Below are positions 36,690-46,267 of a stretch of DNA of 64,000 bases, in pieces. The first letter of the stretch is position 1; each line of letters begins with the position of its first letter. The DNA lies in NCBI GenBank assembly GCA_900119625.1, contig FPKD01000002.1, positions 1 through 64,000 on the forward strand. Reading direction: 5' to 3'. A program made the translations under genes and the position numbers. The notes beneath the pieces were generated by a model, which made no database searches, was not told the origin of the DNA, and saw nothing but the letters and a program-made list of their open reading frames with translations. The DNA comes from Olsenella sp. kh2p3 (GTDB taxonomy: Bacteria; Actinomycetota; Coriobacteriia; Coriobacteriales; Atopobiaceae).

Positions 36690-36968
36690 ATGGCAGTCAC
36701 CAAGGAGCGCAAGGCCGAGCTCATCAAGCAGTACGGCAAGGACGAGAAGGACTCCGGCTCCGCAGCCGTCCAGGTTGCCCTGCTCACGGAGCGCATCAAG
36801 GGCCTCACCGAGCACATGAAGAGCCACAAGAAGGACTTCCACACTCGTCGCGGCCTGCTCATGCTCGTCGGTAAGCGTCGTCGCCTGCTTTCCTACATCA
36901 AGGCTCAGGACATCGAGGAGTATCGTTCCCTCATTAAGAGCCTCGGCATCCGCGACAACATCCAGTAA
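36690..36968 (+). CDS. rpsO: 30S ribosomal protein S15
   Basis: 92 residues, three-helix S15 fold with [20 protein letters not shown] and [19 protein letters not shown] preceded by GAAAGGGG. It binds 16S rRNA in the central domain. It is followed by a hairpin terminator and then pnp, the standard rpsO-pnp pair; readthrough would link the two. Confidence 0.98.
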   Translation: MAVTKERKAELIKQYGKDEKDSGSAAVQVALLTERIKGLTEHMKSHKKDFHTRRGLLMLVGKRRRLLSYIKAQDIEEYRSLIKSLGIRDNIQ

Positions 36969-36977
36969 GTGTTCTAA

Positions 36978-37006
36978 GGGGGCGCCTGCGGGCGCCCCTT
37001 GCTTGT
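36978..37006 (+). terminator. Terminator/attenuator between rpsO and pnp
   Basis: The stem GGGGCGCC, a TGCG loop and GGCGCCCC are followed by TTGCTTGT, a weak U tract that may allow readthrough into pnp. Confidence 0.65.
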
Positions 37007-37138
37007 GCGCCCGAGAGAAGCGAGGGCGCGCCGCGGGCGTGCGATGCGTCGCACACGCTTTTATCGTCCCCGCGCGTGGTGCGGGGGCCCGCAAGACGGC
37101 CCGTCTGCAATGGGGCAGGCGGAGATAAGAGGAAACGT

Positions 37139-39418
37139 ATGACAAAGGTTACACACGAGTTCGACCTCTACGGAAAGCACTACGCTCTCGAGGCGGGCGA
37201 GCTCGCAAAGCAGGCCACGGGCGCCTGCCTGGTGAAGTGCGGGGACTCCACCGTCCTCGTGACCGCCGTGGTCTCGAAGGAGCGCAAGGACTACGACTTC
37301 TTCCCCCTGACGGTCGACTTCATCGAGAAGATGTACGCCGTGGGCCGCATCCCCGGCGGATACCTCAAGCGTGAGGCCAGGCCCTCCGAGAAGGCCACCC
37401 TCACGGCCCGCATGATCGACCGCCCGCTGCGCCCGTCCTTCCCCGACGGCTTCCGCAACGAGGTGCAGGTTGTTGCCACCCCGCTCGTGGCAGACCAGAT
37501 CCACTCCGTCGACACCATCTGCGTGATGGGCGCCTCTGCAGCCCTCACCGTCGGCGGCGTGCCCTTCGAGGGACCGCTTGCCTGCGTGCGCATTGGTCGC
37601 AACCCCGAGACGGGCGAGTTCCTCGTGAACCCCACCTACGAGGAGCGCGACACCTCCGACCTCGACCTTGAGCTTGCCGGTTCGTCCACGTTCATCTCCA
37701 TGCTCGAGGCTGGCGCTAAGGAGATTAGCGAGGAGGACATGCTCGCCGCCATGGCGTTTGGCCAGGAGGCCATTGCCGCCTTCTGCGAGGAGGAGAAGAA
37801 GTTCTTCGCCAAGTGGGAGGAGGCCAACGGCCCCATCGTCAAGAAGGAGTACGTCCTCGACGAGCCCATCCCCGAGGTCCACGACCGCATCTTCGCGCAC
37901 TTTGACGAGATGAGCGCCGCCCTCAAGGACGCCGACAAGCTCTCCCGCATGGGCAAGGTCGAGGCCCTCAAGGAGTCCATCAAGGCCGAGTTCACCGAGG
38001 ACGAGCAGGCTCAGTGGAGCCGCGCCATCGCCGTCGAGCTCAAGGGCCTCGAGAAGCACGCCATGCGCAAGATGGTCGTTGAGACCGGCGAGCGCGTCGA
38101 CGGCCGTACGCCCACCGAGATTCGCCCGATCATGGTCAAGCCCGACTACCTGCCCCTGGTCCACGGCTCCGGTCTCTTCCAGCGTGGCCAGACCCAGGTG
38201 CTCTCCATCTGCACCCTCGGCATGCTCAACGAGTGGCAGCGCCTTGACACCATCGAGCCCGTCGATGGCAAGCGCTACATCCACCACTACAACTTCCCGC
38301 CCTACTGCACGGGCGAGACCGGCCGCATGGGCAGCCCTAAGCGCCGCGAGATTGGCCACGGTGCGCTGGCCGAGCGCGCGCTGCTTCCTGTGATTCCCTC
38401 CGAGGAGGAGTTCCCCTACACCATCCGCGTGGTCTCCGAGGTCATGGAGTCCAACGGCTCCAGCTCGATGGCTTCCACCTGCGGTTCCACGCTGGCGCTC
38501 ATGGATGCCGGCGTGCCCATCAAGCGCCCGGTCTCCGGCGTTGCCATGGGCCTCATCCAGGAGGAGGGCAAGACCGTTGTCCTCACCGACATCCAGGGTC
38601 TCGAGGACTTCCTCGGCGACATGGACTTCAAGGTGACGGGCACCACCAAGGGCATCACCGCCATGCAGATGGACAACAAGGCCACCGGCCTCACGCCCGA
38701 GATCCTGCGCAAGGCGCTCATGCAGGCTCACGAGGGCCGCATGTTCATCCTCGACAAGATGCTCGAGCAGATCCCCGCACCTCGCGAGCACGCCAAGGAC
38801 ACCGCTCCCCAGATCATCAGCCTCCAGATCCCCACGGACAAGATCCGCGACGTCATCGGCTCCGGCGGCAAGGTTATCCGTGGCATCCAGGAGGACACTG
38901 GCGCCACCGTCGACATCCAGGAGGACGGTACCGTCTTCATTGCTGGCACCAACGGTGCGGGCGAGGCTGCTGCCGAGCGCATCAAGGCCATTGTCAAGGT
39001 CCCCGAGGTGGGGGAGGAGTACACCGGTCGCGTCGTGGGCATCCAGCCCTTCGGCGCCTTCGTCGAGCTGCTGCCCGGCAAGGACGGCCTGCTCCACATC
39101 TCCCGCGTTGCCAAGGGTCGCGTCGACAAGGTCGAGGACGTGCTCAACATTGGTGACGAGGTCCGCGTGAAGGTCCTCGAGGTCGATGAGAAGGGCAAGA
39201 TTTCCCTCGACCGCCTCGACAAACCCGAGGCTCCTGCCGGCTCCGGCCACAACGGCCACGACGAGGGCAACGGTCACGAGCGTTCCGAGCGCTCCGGCGA
39301 GCGCCGTCCCCGCGCGCGTCGTCACCCCGGCGACCGTGGCGAGGGCTCCTCTCGCACCAACAACGGCGGCGAGAATGGCGAGAAGCGCCAGCCGCGCCGT
39401 CACCACGAGGCTCAGTAG
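37139..39418 (+). CDS. pnp: Polynucleotide phosphorylase
   Basis: 759 residues from ATG 37139 after AAGAGGA. Two RNase PH cores (first with GGYLKREARPSEKATLTARMIDRPLRP, second with SFGSTCGSTLALMDAG-like catalytic region at TCGSTLALMDAGVP), a KH domain (KIRDVIGSGGKVIRGI) and an S1 domain (GRVVGIQPFGAFVELLPG). A 60-residue Gly/His/Arg-rich tail follows S1; such tails vary but this one is long. It degrades RNA 3' to 5' with phosphate. A small hairpin (37039-37054) lies in its leader, where autoregulation by processing is known in other bacteria. Confidence 0.97.
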   Translation: MTKVTHEFDLYGKHYALEAGELAKQATGACLVKCGDSTVLVTAVVSKERKDYDFFPLTVDFIEKMYAVGRIPGGYLKREARPSEKATLTARMIDRPLRPSFPDGFRNEVQVVATPLVADQIHSVDTICVMGASAALTVGGVPFEGPLACVRIGRNPETGEFLVNPTYEERDTSDLDLELAGSSTFISMLEAGAKEISEEDMLAAMAFGQEAIAAFCEEEKKFFAKWEEANGPIVKKEYVLDEPIPEVHDRIFAHFDEMSAALKDADKLSRMGKVEALKESIKAEFTEDEQAQWSRAIAVELKGLEKHAMRKMVVETGERVDGRTPTEIRPIMVKPDYLPLVHGSGLFQRGQTQVLSICTLGMLNEWQRLDTIEPVDGKRYIHHYNFPPYCTGETGRMGSPKRREIGHGALAERALLPVIPSEEEFPYTIRVVSEVMESNGSSSMASTCGSTLALMDAGVPIKRPVSGVAMGLIQEEGKTVVLTDIQGLEDFLGDMDFKVTGTTKGITAMQMDNKATGLTPEILRKALMQAHEGRMFILDKMLEQIPAPREHAKDTAPQIISLQIPTDKIRDVIGSGGKVIRGIQEDTGATVDIQEDGTVFIAGTNGAGEAAAERIKAIVKVPEVGEEYTGRVVGIQPFGAFVELLPGKDGLLHISRVAKGRVDKVEDVLNIGDEVRVKVLEVDEKGKISLDRLDKPEAPAGSGHNGHDEGNGHERSERSGERRPRARRHPGDRGEGSSRTNNGGENGEKRQPRRHHEAQ

Positions 39419-39445
39419 GCTTTTCTCGGTTCATTGCTTTACGTG

Positions 39446-39482
39446 GCGGGCGGTGCTCCTTTGAGTGCCGCCCGCTTTTTTT
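39446..39482 (+). terminator. Strong terminator after pnp
   Basis: The GCGGGCGG-led stem of 13 pairs, two of them GU, is followed by seven Ts (39476-39482). Confidence 0.9.
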
Positions 39483-39841
39483 GTGGCTGGTGCTACTTCC
39501 CATTGCGCTGTGGGGCTGAATCTAGACATTTCATTGGCCTGGGTCATCGGAAAATGTCCAATTTTTGCCCCATAGACGCGGTGAGCGCCTGTAGGGTGTG
39601 ACACCACGCGCTGGACTGTTGTCGGCAGTCCACTTGTCTCACTCCGCAATCATCGTGGAGCCTCGTCACGCCTTCATCGTCTTGGTTACAATAGGTAGGC
39701 TAGAGTGCCAATGCGCCTTCTTCCCGCATTGGCTCACAAATTCGTAGCTGTTGCGGCTGGTGGTATTCGGCCACCAGGACCGCTCACTAGATAACGGCGC
39801 AAGCCGCACGTATAGACCACGAGGAAAGGATCCCTCCAGCA
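39483..39841. repeat. Intergenic region with interrupted inverted repeat upstream of rnj
   Basis: No gene seen. Arms at 39511-39531 and 39552-39572 share TGGGGC...GACATTT and its complement, with eight unpaired central bases. A second hairpin TGGACTG/CAGTCCA lies at about 39611-39631. A TACAAT -10 candidate (39687-39692) lies about 150 bases before the rnj start, so the leader is long. Confidence 0.5.
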
Positions 39842-41506
39842 ATGCCAAAGAAAGATACCGCCCTCAAGATCATCCCGCTTGGTGGTCTTGACGGGATCGG
39901 CAAGAACATGACCGTTTTCGAGTACGGAAACGACATGGTCATGATTGACGCCGGCCTCATGTTCCCCGATGACGAGCAGCCAGGCATCGACCTCATACTC
40001 CCTGACTATACTTACGTCCTGGAGAACGAGGACAAGCTGCGCGGCATCATCATTACCCACGGCCACGAGGACCACACGGGTGCGCTTCCGTACTTGCTGC
40101 AGGATCTCACGCACAAGGTGCCTATCTACTCCAGCAAGCTCACACTTGGCATCATCGAGGGCAAGCTCGCCGAGCACAACATCAAGAGCCCCAAGTTCCG
40201 CGAGGTCCAGGACGGCTCTACCATCACGCTTGGCGCCTTCAACATCACGTTCTTTGCCATGACGCACTCCATCCCAGCCGCGTTTGGCGTCTTCATGAAC
40301 ACGCCTGCTGGCAATGTGATGCACACCGGAGACTTCAAGCTTGACCAGACGCCCATCGACGGCGTGCGACCCAACTATGCCGCCATCAACCGCTTTGCTG
40401 CCGAGGGCATTGACGTCCTGCTCTCCGATTCCACTAATGCAACGCGTCCTGGCTTCACCCCTTCCGAGGCGGCCGTGGGACCGGCGCTGCGTCACATCAT
40501 CAAGAACGCACCCGGCCGCGTCTTTGTCGCCTCGTTCTCCAGCCACATCCACCGTCTGCAGCAGATCTGCGATGCCTCCGTGGCGGTTGGCCGCAAGGTC
40601 GTCGTGACGGGCCGCTCGATGGTCACCAACACCAAGGTTGCTCGCGAGCTTGGCTACCTGCGCATTGCGGACGAGAACATCATCGATGCCTACGACCTCG
40701 AGAAGCTTCCGGACGAGCAGATCGTGGTCCTCTGCACCGGCAGCCAGGGCGAGCCACTCTCGGCACTTGCCCGCATGGCCAACGGCGAGCACAAGAGCCT
40801 CTCCATCCACGAGGGCGACACGGTCATCATCTCCGCCAACCCCATTCCTGGCAACGAGAAGAGCGTTCAGGCCATCATCAACTCGCTTTCCAAGCTGGGC
40901 TGCGACATCTACGACAAGAGCCAGGCCCTTGTCCACGTCTCTGGGCACGGCTCCCAGGAGGAGCTCAAGCTCATGCTCGCCATGGTGAAGCCTCGCAACT
41001 TCATGCCGGTCCACGGCGAGGCCCAGCACTTGCGTGCGCACGCCAAGCTTGCCCAGCAGGTTGGCATTCCCGAGAGGAACATCTTCATTCTCGACAACGG
41101 CGATTCCCTCGAGGTGCGTCACGGCAAGGCACGTCGCGGTCCCTCCGTCGACTCCGGCGTGGTCTACGTCGATGGTCTTTCCATAACCGATGCCAACCCA
41201 GTTGTACTTCGCGATCGCCAGCGCCTCGCACAGGATGGTGTCATCACGTGCGTTGTTGCTATCCGCTCGAGGAACCACTCCGTCGACACCATCGACCTCT
41301 CTGGGCGCGGTGTCTCCTTTGCCACGGACGAGGTACTCATGGGCGATGCCCGTGACCTTGTGCGATCGCAGGTCGAGCGTCTTGAGAAGGGTAACGGCGC
41401 GAGCATTGACACCGTTCGCAAGGGAGTGAGAAACTCGCTCTCTAATTTCCTTTGGAGCAAGACGCACACGCGACCGATGGTGATACCGGTCGTGATGGAG
41501 GTCTAG
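39842..41506 (+). CDS. rnj: Ribonuclease J
   Basis: 554 residues. Metallo-beta-lactamase/beta-CASP RNase with THGHEDHTGALPYLL near residue 75, HTGDFKLD and SDSTNATRPGFTPSE. The beta-CASP motifs include VSGHGSQEELKLML and MPVHGEAQHL. It has both 5' exonuclease and endonuclease activity in its family. With PNPase, RNase Y and YbeY it covers most RNA decay and maturation in this window. ATG preceded by GAGGAAAGGA. ftsK starts five bases after its stop. Confidence 0.97.
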   Translation: MPKKDTALKIIPLGGLDGIGKNMTVFEYGNDMVMIDAGLMFPDDEQPGIDLILPDYTYVLENEDKLRGIIITHGHEDHTGALPYLLQDLTHKVPIYSSKLTLGIIEGKLAEHNIKSPKFREVQDGSTITLGAFNITFFAMTHSIPAAFGVFMNTPAGNVMHTGDFKLDQTPIDGVRPNYAAINRFAAEGIDVLLSDSTNATRPGFTPSEAAVGPALRHIIKNAPGRVFVASFSSHIHRLQQICDASVAVGRKVVVTGRSMVTNTKVARELGYLRIADENIIDAYDLEKLPDEQIVVLCTGSQGEPLSALARMANGEHKSLSIHEGDTVIISANPIPGNEKSVQAIINSLSKLGCDIYDKSQALVHVSGHGSQEELKLMLAMVKPRNFMPVHGEAQHLRAHAKLAQQVGIPERNIFILDNGDSLEVRHGKARRGPSVDSGVVYVDGLSITDANPVVLRDRQRLAQDGVITCVVAIRSRNHSVDTIDLSGRGVSFATDEVLMGDARDLVRSQVERLEKGNGASIDTVRKGVRNSLSNFLWSKTHTRPMVIPVVMEV

Positions 41507-41510
41507 GCAC

Positions 41511-44006
41511 ATGCCCTCGAATCGCAGATCAAACGCAGCAGGCAAGGCAGCAAAGAAGGGGTCAAAGTCGCGGGGTGCCGGCGCACGCCAGGCATCGCGC
41601 GGCCGTGCCGCCGACAAGGCCGCGCAGGGTCTCTCATCCACGCAGAACGACATCCTCGGCGTGGTCTTGGCCGTTGTTGCCGTTGCCATGTTCGTTTCGC
41701 TGGTTGCACCAACCTCGGCCATCGTGACGAGCATGGTTGGCCATGCGCTTACGCTGCTCTTTGGCACCGGTGCGATTCTTGCCCCCATAGCCCTCTTCAT
41801 CTTTGCGTGCACGTTCTTCATGGACGAGGACGGCCCCATCTCCGGTCGTGTGGCGGCTGGCCTTGTGCTCATTGTTCTTGCCATCTTGGCGATGCTCTCC
41901 CTCAATCATCCTGGCGTTGCGGATAATCCCCAGATTGCACTGGCGGAGTACACGCTTGAGTCCGCCGGCGGCTATGTGGGCGGCGGCATTGCCTATGTGC
42001 TCGTGCGTCTTGTGGGCCTCATCGTTGGCAACGTCATTCTCGTTGGCGTCATCATTGCCGGTGCCGTGGTCTGCGGATTCTCGATCTCTGGTGCTGTTGC
42101 CAGGATTCACCTGCGTGCCCAGGAGGCGTCCGAGAGCCGCCGCATTGCCCGCGAGGAGCGCGCGGCCGAGCGTGAGGCTGCCCGCGAGGTAGAGCCGGCG
42201 GCACCGCAGGCAGCTGTCCCCGCAGCGCGAACGCAGGGCTCGCTCTTTGACGAGACGGGCGAGGGTGAGACGTCCTTCATTGGCGCGCGCAAGACCAGCG
42301 TTCTTCGGCGTGGACGCTCCAAGAAGCCTGACGCCGCGGCAACCGAGGCGGGGGAGCTGGACAGCGGTGCCACGACGCTTCTTGACGCTGCTCCCACGAC
42401 CCTCCTCGACATCCCCGAGAAGGCCCCAAAGGCGCGCGCTTCTCGTGCGCCTAAGGAGAAGGGAACAACCCCAGCGTTTCTGGCTGGCGGCAATGTCGCA
42501 TCCAAGCGCGCGCAGGCGCCCGAGCCTGCCGTTGCCGAAGATGGCAAGGAGCTTCCGCCCGCAGACATGCTCAAGGTGAACCCCAACTCCGGCGTGAGCG
42601 CCGAGTCCGACGAGGAGCTCTCCTCCGTTGCGGCCAAGCTCCAGGGCACGCTTGAGGAGTTCGGCCTCACCTCGCGCGTGGTCGGTTGGGTTGCCGGTCC
42701 CTCGGTCACCACGTTCAAGATCGAGATGGGCGAGGGCGAGCGCGTAAGCAAGATTACCAACCTCCAGGATGACATTGCGCTCTCGCTTGCCTCCCGCTCG
42801 GTGCGCATCTTCGCACCCATCCCGGGCACCTCGCTCGTGGGCATTGAGATTCCCAACAAGACAACGCAGCCTGTCTATCTTGGAGACGTGCTGCCCTACG
42901 TCAAGGGTGGCCCGCTCGAGGCTGCGTTTGGCCGCGACTCCGAGGGCAACCCCGTTGTGGTGGACATTGCCGGCCTGCCGCACCTTCTGGTTGCAGGAAC
43001 CACGGGCTCCGGCAAGTCTGTGCTGCTCAACAGCATCGTCATGACCATCCTCATGCGCGCAACACCCGAGGAGGTCCGTCTCATCATGGTGGACCCCAAG
43101 CGCGTCGAGTTCACCTACTATGCCGGCCTGCCCCACCTCTACGTGCCTGTGGTGACCGAGCCAAACAAGGCAGCAAGCGCCCTCTCCTGGGGCGTCACCG
43201 AGATGGAGCGCCGCCTCAAGGTCTTCGAGCACTACAAGGTCCGCGACATCAAGTCCTACAACCGCGACGTTGACGGTGACAAGTACGCCGACATGGAGAA
43301 CCCTCCAAAGCACATGCCGTATTTCGTCATCGTGATCGACGAGCTCTCTGACCTCATGATGGTTGCCGGCAAGGACGTCGAGGCCTCGATTGTGCGCATC
43401 GCCCAACTGGGGCGCGCTGCCGGCATACACCTCATCGTTGCCACGCAGCGCCCCTCGGCAGACGTCGTGACGGGCCTCATCAAGGCAAACATCGACAACC
43501 GCGTGGCGCTTTCGGTCGACAATGGCATGAACTCTCGCATCATCCTCGACCAGACGGGTGCCGAGCGCCTCCTTGGCCACGGCGACATGCTCTACAAGCT
43601 TCGCGGCAAGCGCCCGCGCCGTGCCCAGGGCTGCTTTGTCTCGGAGGAGGAGGTCGAGCGCGTGGTTAACTTCATCAAGGAGCACCACGACACCGACTAC
43701 CACGACGATATTCTCACTGCCGTCTCGCCCATGTCACCCGGCGGCCCCAGCGAGGCTTCTGCTCCGGCGGATGACCCCCTTCTCTGGGAGGCTGCCGATA
43801 TCGTTGTGAACTCTCAGCTTGGTTCCACCTCCAGCCTTCAGCGAGCGCTCTCGGTGGGGTACGCTAGGGCGGGGAGAATCATGGACATGCTCGAGAACAA
43901 GGGCGTCGTGGGGCCCGCAAACGGTTCGAAGCCGCGCGAGGTGCTTCTCGACAAGGAGGGCCTCGAGGACCTTAAGGCCGCCGAGCAGGATTTTGAGGAG
44001 GTGTAG
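41511..44006 (+). CDS. ftsK: DNA translocase FtsK/SpoIIIE
   Basis: 831 residues. Basic N-terminus, four membrane helices (residues 45-190), and a charged Ala/Pro-rich linker to about residue 340. Then come the alpha domain and the RecA-like motor with Walker A LLVAGTTGSGKSVLLN near 497 and Walker B VIVIDELSDLMM. The C-terminal gamma winged helix (SSLQRALSVGYARAGRIMDMLE) recognises KOPS-type DNA. It pumps chromosome ends across the division septum. The linker is long but within the family range. Confidence 0.97.
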   Translation: MPSNRRSNAAGKAAKKGSKSRGAGARQASRGRAADKAAQGLSSTQNDILGVVLAVVAVAMFVSLVAPTSAIVTSMVGHALTLLFGTGAILAPIALFIFACTFFMDEDGPISGRVAAGLVLIVLAILAMLSLNHPGVADNPQIALAEYTLESAGGYVGGGIAYVLVRLVGLIVGNVILVGVIIAGAVVCGFSISGAVARIHLRAQEASESRRIAREERAAEREAAREVEPAAPQAAVPAARTQGSLFDETGEGETSFIGARKTSVLRRGRSKKPDAAATEAGELDSGATTLLDAAPTTLLDIPEKAPKARASRAPKEKGTTPAFLAGGNVASKRAQAPEPAVAEDGKELPPADMLKVNPNSGVSAESDEELSSVAAKLQGTLEEFGLTSRVVGWVAGPSVTTFKIEMGEGERVSKITNLQDDIALSLASRSVRIFAPIPGTSLVGIEIPNKTTQPVYLGDVLPYVKGGPLEAAFGRDSEGNPVVVDIAGLPHLLVAGTTGSGKSVLLNSIVMTILMRATPEEVRLIMVDPKRVEFTYYAGLPHLYVPVVTEPNKAASALSWGVTEMERRLKVFEHYKVRDIKSYNRDVDGDKYADMENPPKHMPYFVIVIDELSDLMMVAGKDVEASIVRIAQLGRAAGIHLIVATQRPSADVVTGLIKANIDNRVALSVDNGMNSRIILDQTGAERLLGHGDMLYKLRGKRPRRAQGCFVSEEEVERVVNFIKEHHDTDYHDDILTAVSPMSPGGPSEASAPADDPLLWEAADIVVNSQLGSTSSLQRALSVGYARAGRIMDMLENKGVVGPANGSKPREVLLDKEGLEDLKAAEQDFEEV

Positions 44007-44012
44007 CCCACC

Positions 44013-45674
44013 ATGCCGTCGCGTCCGCGCTTCAGCGAGATGCTGCTTGACCGCCGTCGCCAACTTGGACTCACGGTGGGCCAGGCCTCTCAGGTCCTAA
44101 AGCTCAAGGAGCAGGTCCTCATTGCCTTCGAAGAGGGTGACTTTGAGAACATCCCCCAAAGCGGCTATGCCCAGGGCATGCTTTCGTCGTATGCCCGCTA
44201 CCTGGGCCTCAATCCCCGTGAGATTGTTGACCTCTTCCAGGAGGAACTCTACGAGCACGTGCATGGCACCTCCTCGCACGAGCTGCGCCGTCGCACGCGC
44301 GACACGCAGTCTGGTCGCGGAGTCCAGGGCTACGACGTAGTCAACGAGGCCGAGTCGCGGCCCAAGGCATATGTGCAGTATCGAGGGCTGCTTCCCACCT
44401 CCGGCGGACCCGCGGGTGACATGGGTGCCTTTGCCACTACCTCTGGGCCCAGGCCCCGCACGCCATCCTCGGTGCCGCTCGCTGGCTCGAGCTACCCCGC
44501 TGGCTCCCGTAGCCAGTCACCGTCCTACTCTCATGCCGAGTACGTCTACGGCAGGCCGTACAACTCCACGTCCGAGCGCGAGCGCGACGACAGCCGCGAG
44601 CGCGACAGGGACCGTTACGCCTCGCGCCAGCGTGGCAGGTACGCCCAGCAAAGGCGCCGCGTCGACGATCCGGCGAACCGCCTCTTGCGCGAGGGGCAAA
44701 ACGGCGTGGAGGAGAGGCGCGAGACCGCGCGGGCTTACCGTCGCGATACGTCCCGAGCCCAGCGCCTCTACGAGCGAGACAGCGTAAGCACGAGGAGCGT
44801 GCGCGCCGGCGAGTACACCGACGACCTTCGCTACGACGACGGGGCCAGGCCCTATGATCGCGCGTCGACCATCTCCGGCAGACGCTCGTCGAGAAACATC
44901 GCCAGCGTTGACAGGCCCAAGGTACGTCGCCGCGATGACCAGCGCGGTCGCCTCTCCGGGCGCGCCCGTGGATGTGCATCTCAGGACAACCGCCGCACGA
45001 CGCTCCTCGTGATCTGCGCTCTTGCGCTGGCGCTCACCCTCATCTTGGTCTTCTCAGTGCGCTCGTGCGTGAGCAACCGGTCAACGTCTCAGGAGAACAA
45101 GACGACAGTTCCCGTGAGCACCACGTCCACGGACTCCAGCTCGACCAATTCGACGTCCACGGACACCTCGTCAACGCCAACCACTACGACGACCACCCAG
45201 GGGACGGCGAGCTCTGACACCACCGCAAGCGATTCCACCACGACAACCGAGACGGATGTCACGGTCTCCGTTGCCAGCGGGGAGACCTCGTGGCTCGAGA
45301 TCACAAACGATGGCACCAGCGAGGTCGCAAGTACCGTTACGGGGCCATGGGAGCAAACCTACACTGTCACGGATTCGATTACCATCCGAGCTGGCAATCC
45401 TGGGGCAGTCACTGTCACCGAGAATGGCACGCAGAAGAGCTTTGACTCTAAGGCGTCCGGCATTGGCTCTCTCACCATTCAAGGAACGCCTGCCGCCACA
45501 ATCGACGGCAGTACCAAGGACTCCACGACGGGCACCACCGGCGACTCATCGAGCAGCACGAGCACTACAAGCTCCACAGGCAGCACGAGCACGTCAGGCT
45601 CGCGGACGTCTGGGGGCACCACCTCGACGTCATCCAAGACGTCTGGCACTACGAGTACTTCCACGAGCAACTAG
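44013..45674 (+). CDS. RodZ-like helix-turn-helix membrane protein
   Basis: 553 residues. Residues 5-75 form a RodZ/HTH_25 domain (LLDRRRQLGLTVGQASQVLKLKEQVLIAFEEGDF). A 240-residue low-complexity cytoplasmic linker very rich in R, E, D, S and Y follows, then one membrane helix near residue 345. Outside lies a Thr/Ser stretch, a DUF4115-like beta domain (SGETSWLEITNDG, WEQTYTVTDSITIRAGNPGAVTV) and a Thr/Ser/Gly tail of about 60 residues. RodZ links MreB to wall synthesis in rods; the linker here is much longer than usual. It follows ftsK and precedes yajQ. A GC hairpin without U run sits at 45679-45699. Confidence 0.82.
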   Translation: MPSRPRFSEMLLDRRRQLGLTVGQASQVLKLKEQVLIAFEEGDFENIPQSGYAQGMLSSYARYLGLNPREIVDLFQEELYEHVHGTSSHELRRRTRDTQSGRGVQGYDVVNEAESRPKAYVQYRGLLPTSGGPAGDMGAFATTSGPRPRTPSSVPLAGSSYPAGSRSQSPSYSHAEYVYGRPYNSTSERERDDSRERDRDRYASRQRGRYAQQRRRVDDPANRLLREGQNGVEERRETARAYRRDTSRAQRLYERDSVSTRSVRAGEYTDDLRYDDGARPYDRASTISGRRSSRNIASVDRPKVRRRDDQRGRLSGRARGCASQDNRRTTLLVICALALALTLILVFSVRSCVSNRSTSQENKTTVPVSTTSTDSSSTNSTSTDTSSTPTTTTTTQGTASSDTTASDSTTTTETDVTVSVASGETSWLEITNDGTSEVASTVTGPWEQTYTVTDSITIRAGNPGAVTVTENGTQKSFDSKASGIGSLTIQGTPAATIDGSTKDSTTGTTGDSSSSTSTTSSTGSTSTSGSRTSGGTTSTSSKTSGTTSTSTSN

Positions 45675-45760
45675 GGCAATGGGCCTCATGCGGGCCCATG
45701 GTTACGACAATCGTTTGCTGCGGGCAGAATGGTTGCGCAGCGAACGGGGGAGGATATGGC

Positions 45761-46258
45761 ATGGCCAAGGATTCGAGCTTCGACGTCGTCTCTGTCGTTG
45801 ACATGCAGGAGGTCGACAACGCCTACCAGCAGGCTACCCGTGAGATCTCGCAGCGCTACGACCTCAAGGGAACCGGGGCATCGCTCACGCTCGCTAAGGG
45901 CGAGGGTACGTTTACGGTTGAAGCTCCGTCTGACTTTGTTGCTGGCCAGGTGCGCGATATTCTCGGCTCCAAGCTCGTGAAGCGTGGAGTAGACCTCACG
46001 GCGCTGCGCTGGGACAAGCCCCAGGCGGCCTCCGGCATGAGCGTTAGGCAGCAGGGCCACCTCGTGCAAGGCATCGATGCGGATCTGGCAAAGAAGATCT
46101 CCAAGGACATCCGTGACTCCAAGATCAAGGCAAAGGCCGCAATCGAGGGCGACAAGCTTCGTGTGAGCTCTCCTTCCAAGGACGCGCTGCAGCAGGTCAT
46201 CGCCCTGCTTCGCGACAACGACTACGGCCAGCCCCTCCAGTACGTCAACTATCGATAA
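45761..46258 (+). CDS. yajQ: YajQ family nucleotide-binding protein
   Basis: 165 residues from ATG 45761 after GGGGGAGGA. Two ferredoxin-like halves; DSSFDVVSVVDMQEVDNAYQQATREISQRYDLKG and LVKRGVDL are family signatures. Members bind nucleotides, including cyclic di-GMP in some Xanthomonas proteins, or RNA; the role in this phylum is unknown. It is nine bases from rimO. Confidence 0.93.
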   Translation: MAKDSSFDVVSVVDMQEVDNAYQQATREISQRYDLKGTGASLTLAKGEGTFTVEAPSDFVAGQVRDILGSKLVKRGVDLTALRWDKPQAASGMSVRQQGHLVQGIDADLAKKISKDIRDSKIKAKAAIEGDKLRVSSPSKDALQQVIALLRDNDYGQPLQYVNYR

Positions 46259-46267
46259 GGTCAATAC

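Noticed and set aside
37061-39406. 781-codon open frame antisense to pnp
   Set aside because: The plus strand encodes a full, motif-complete PNPase; the antisense frame is a by-product of GC-rich codon bias and has no domain pattern or ribosome site.
39734-41905. 723-codon antisense frame across rnj and ftsK
   Set aside because: It spans two genes with clear conserved domains on the other strand and has no recognisable features.
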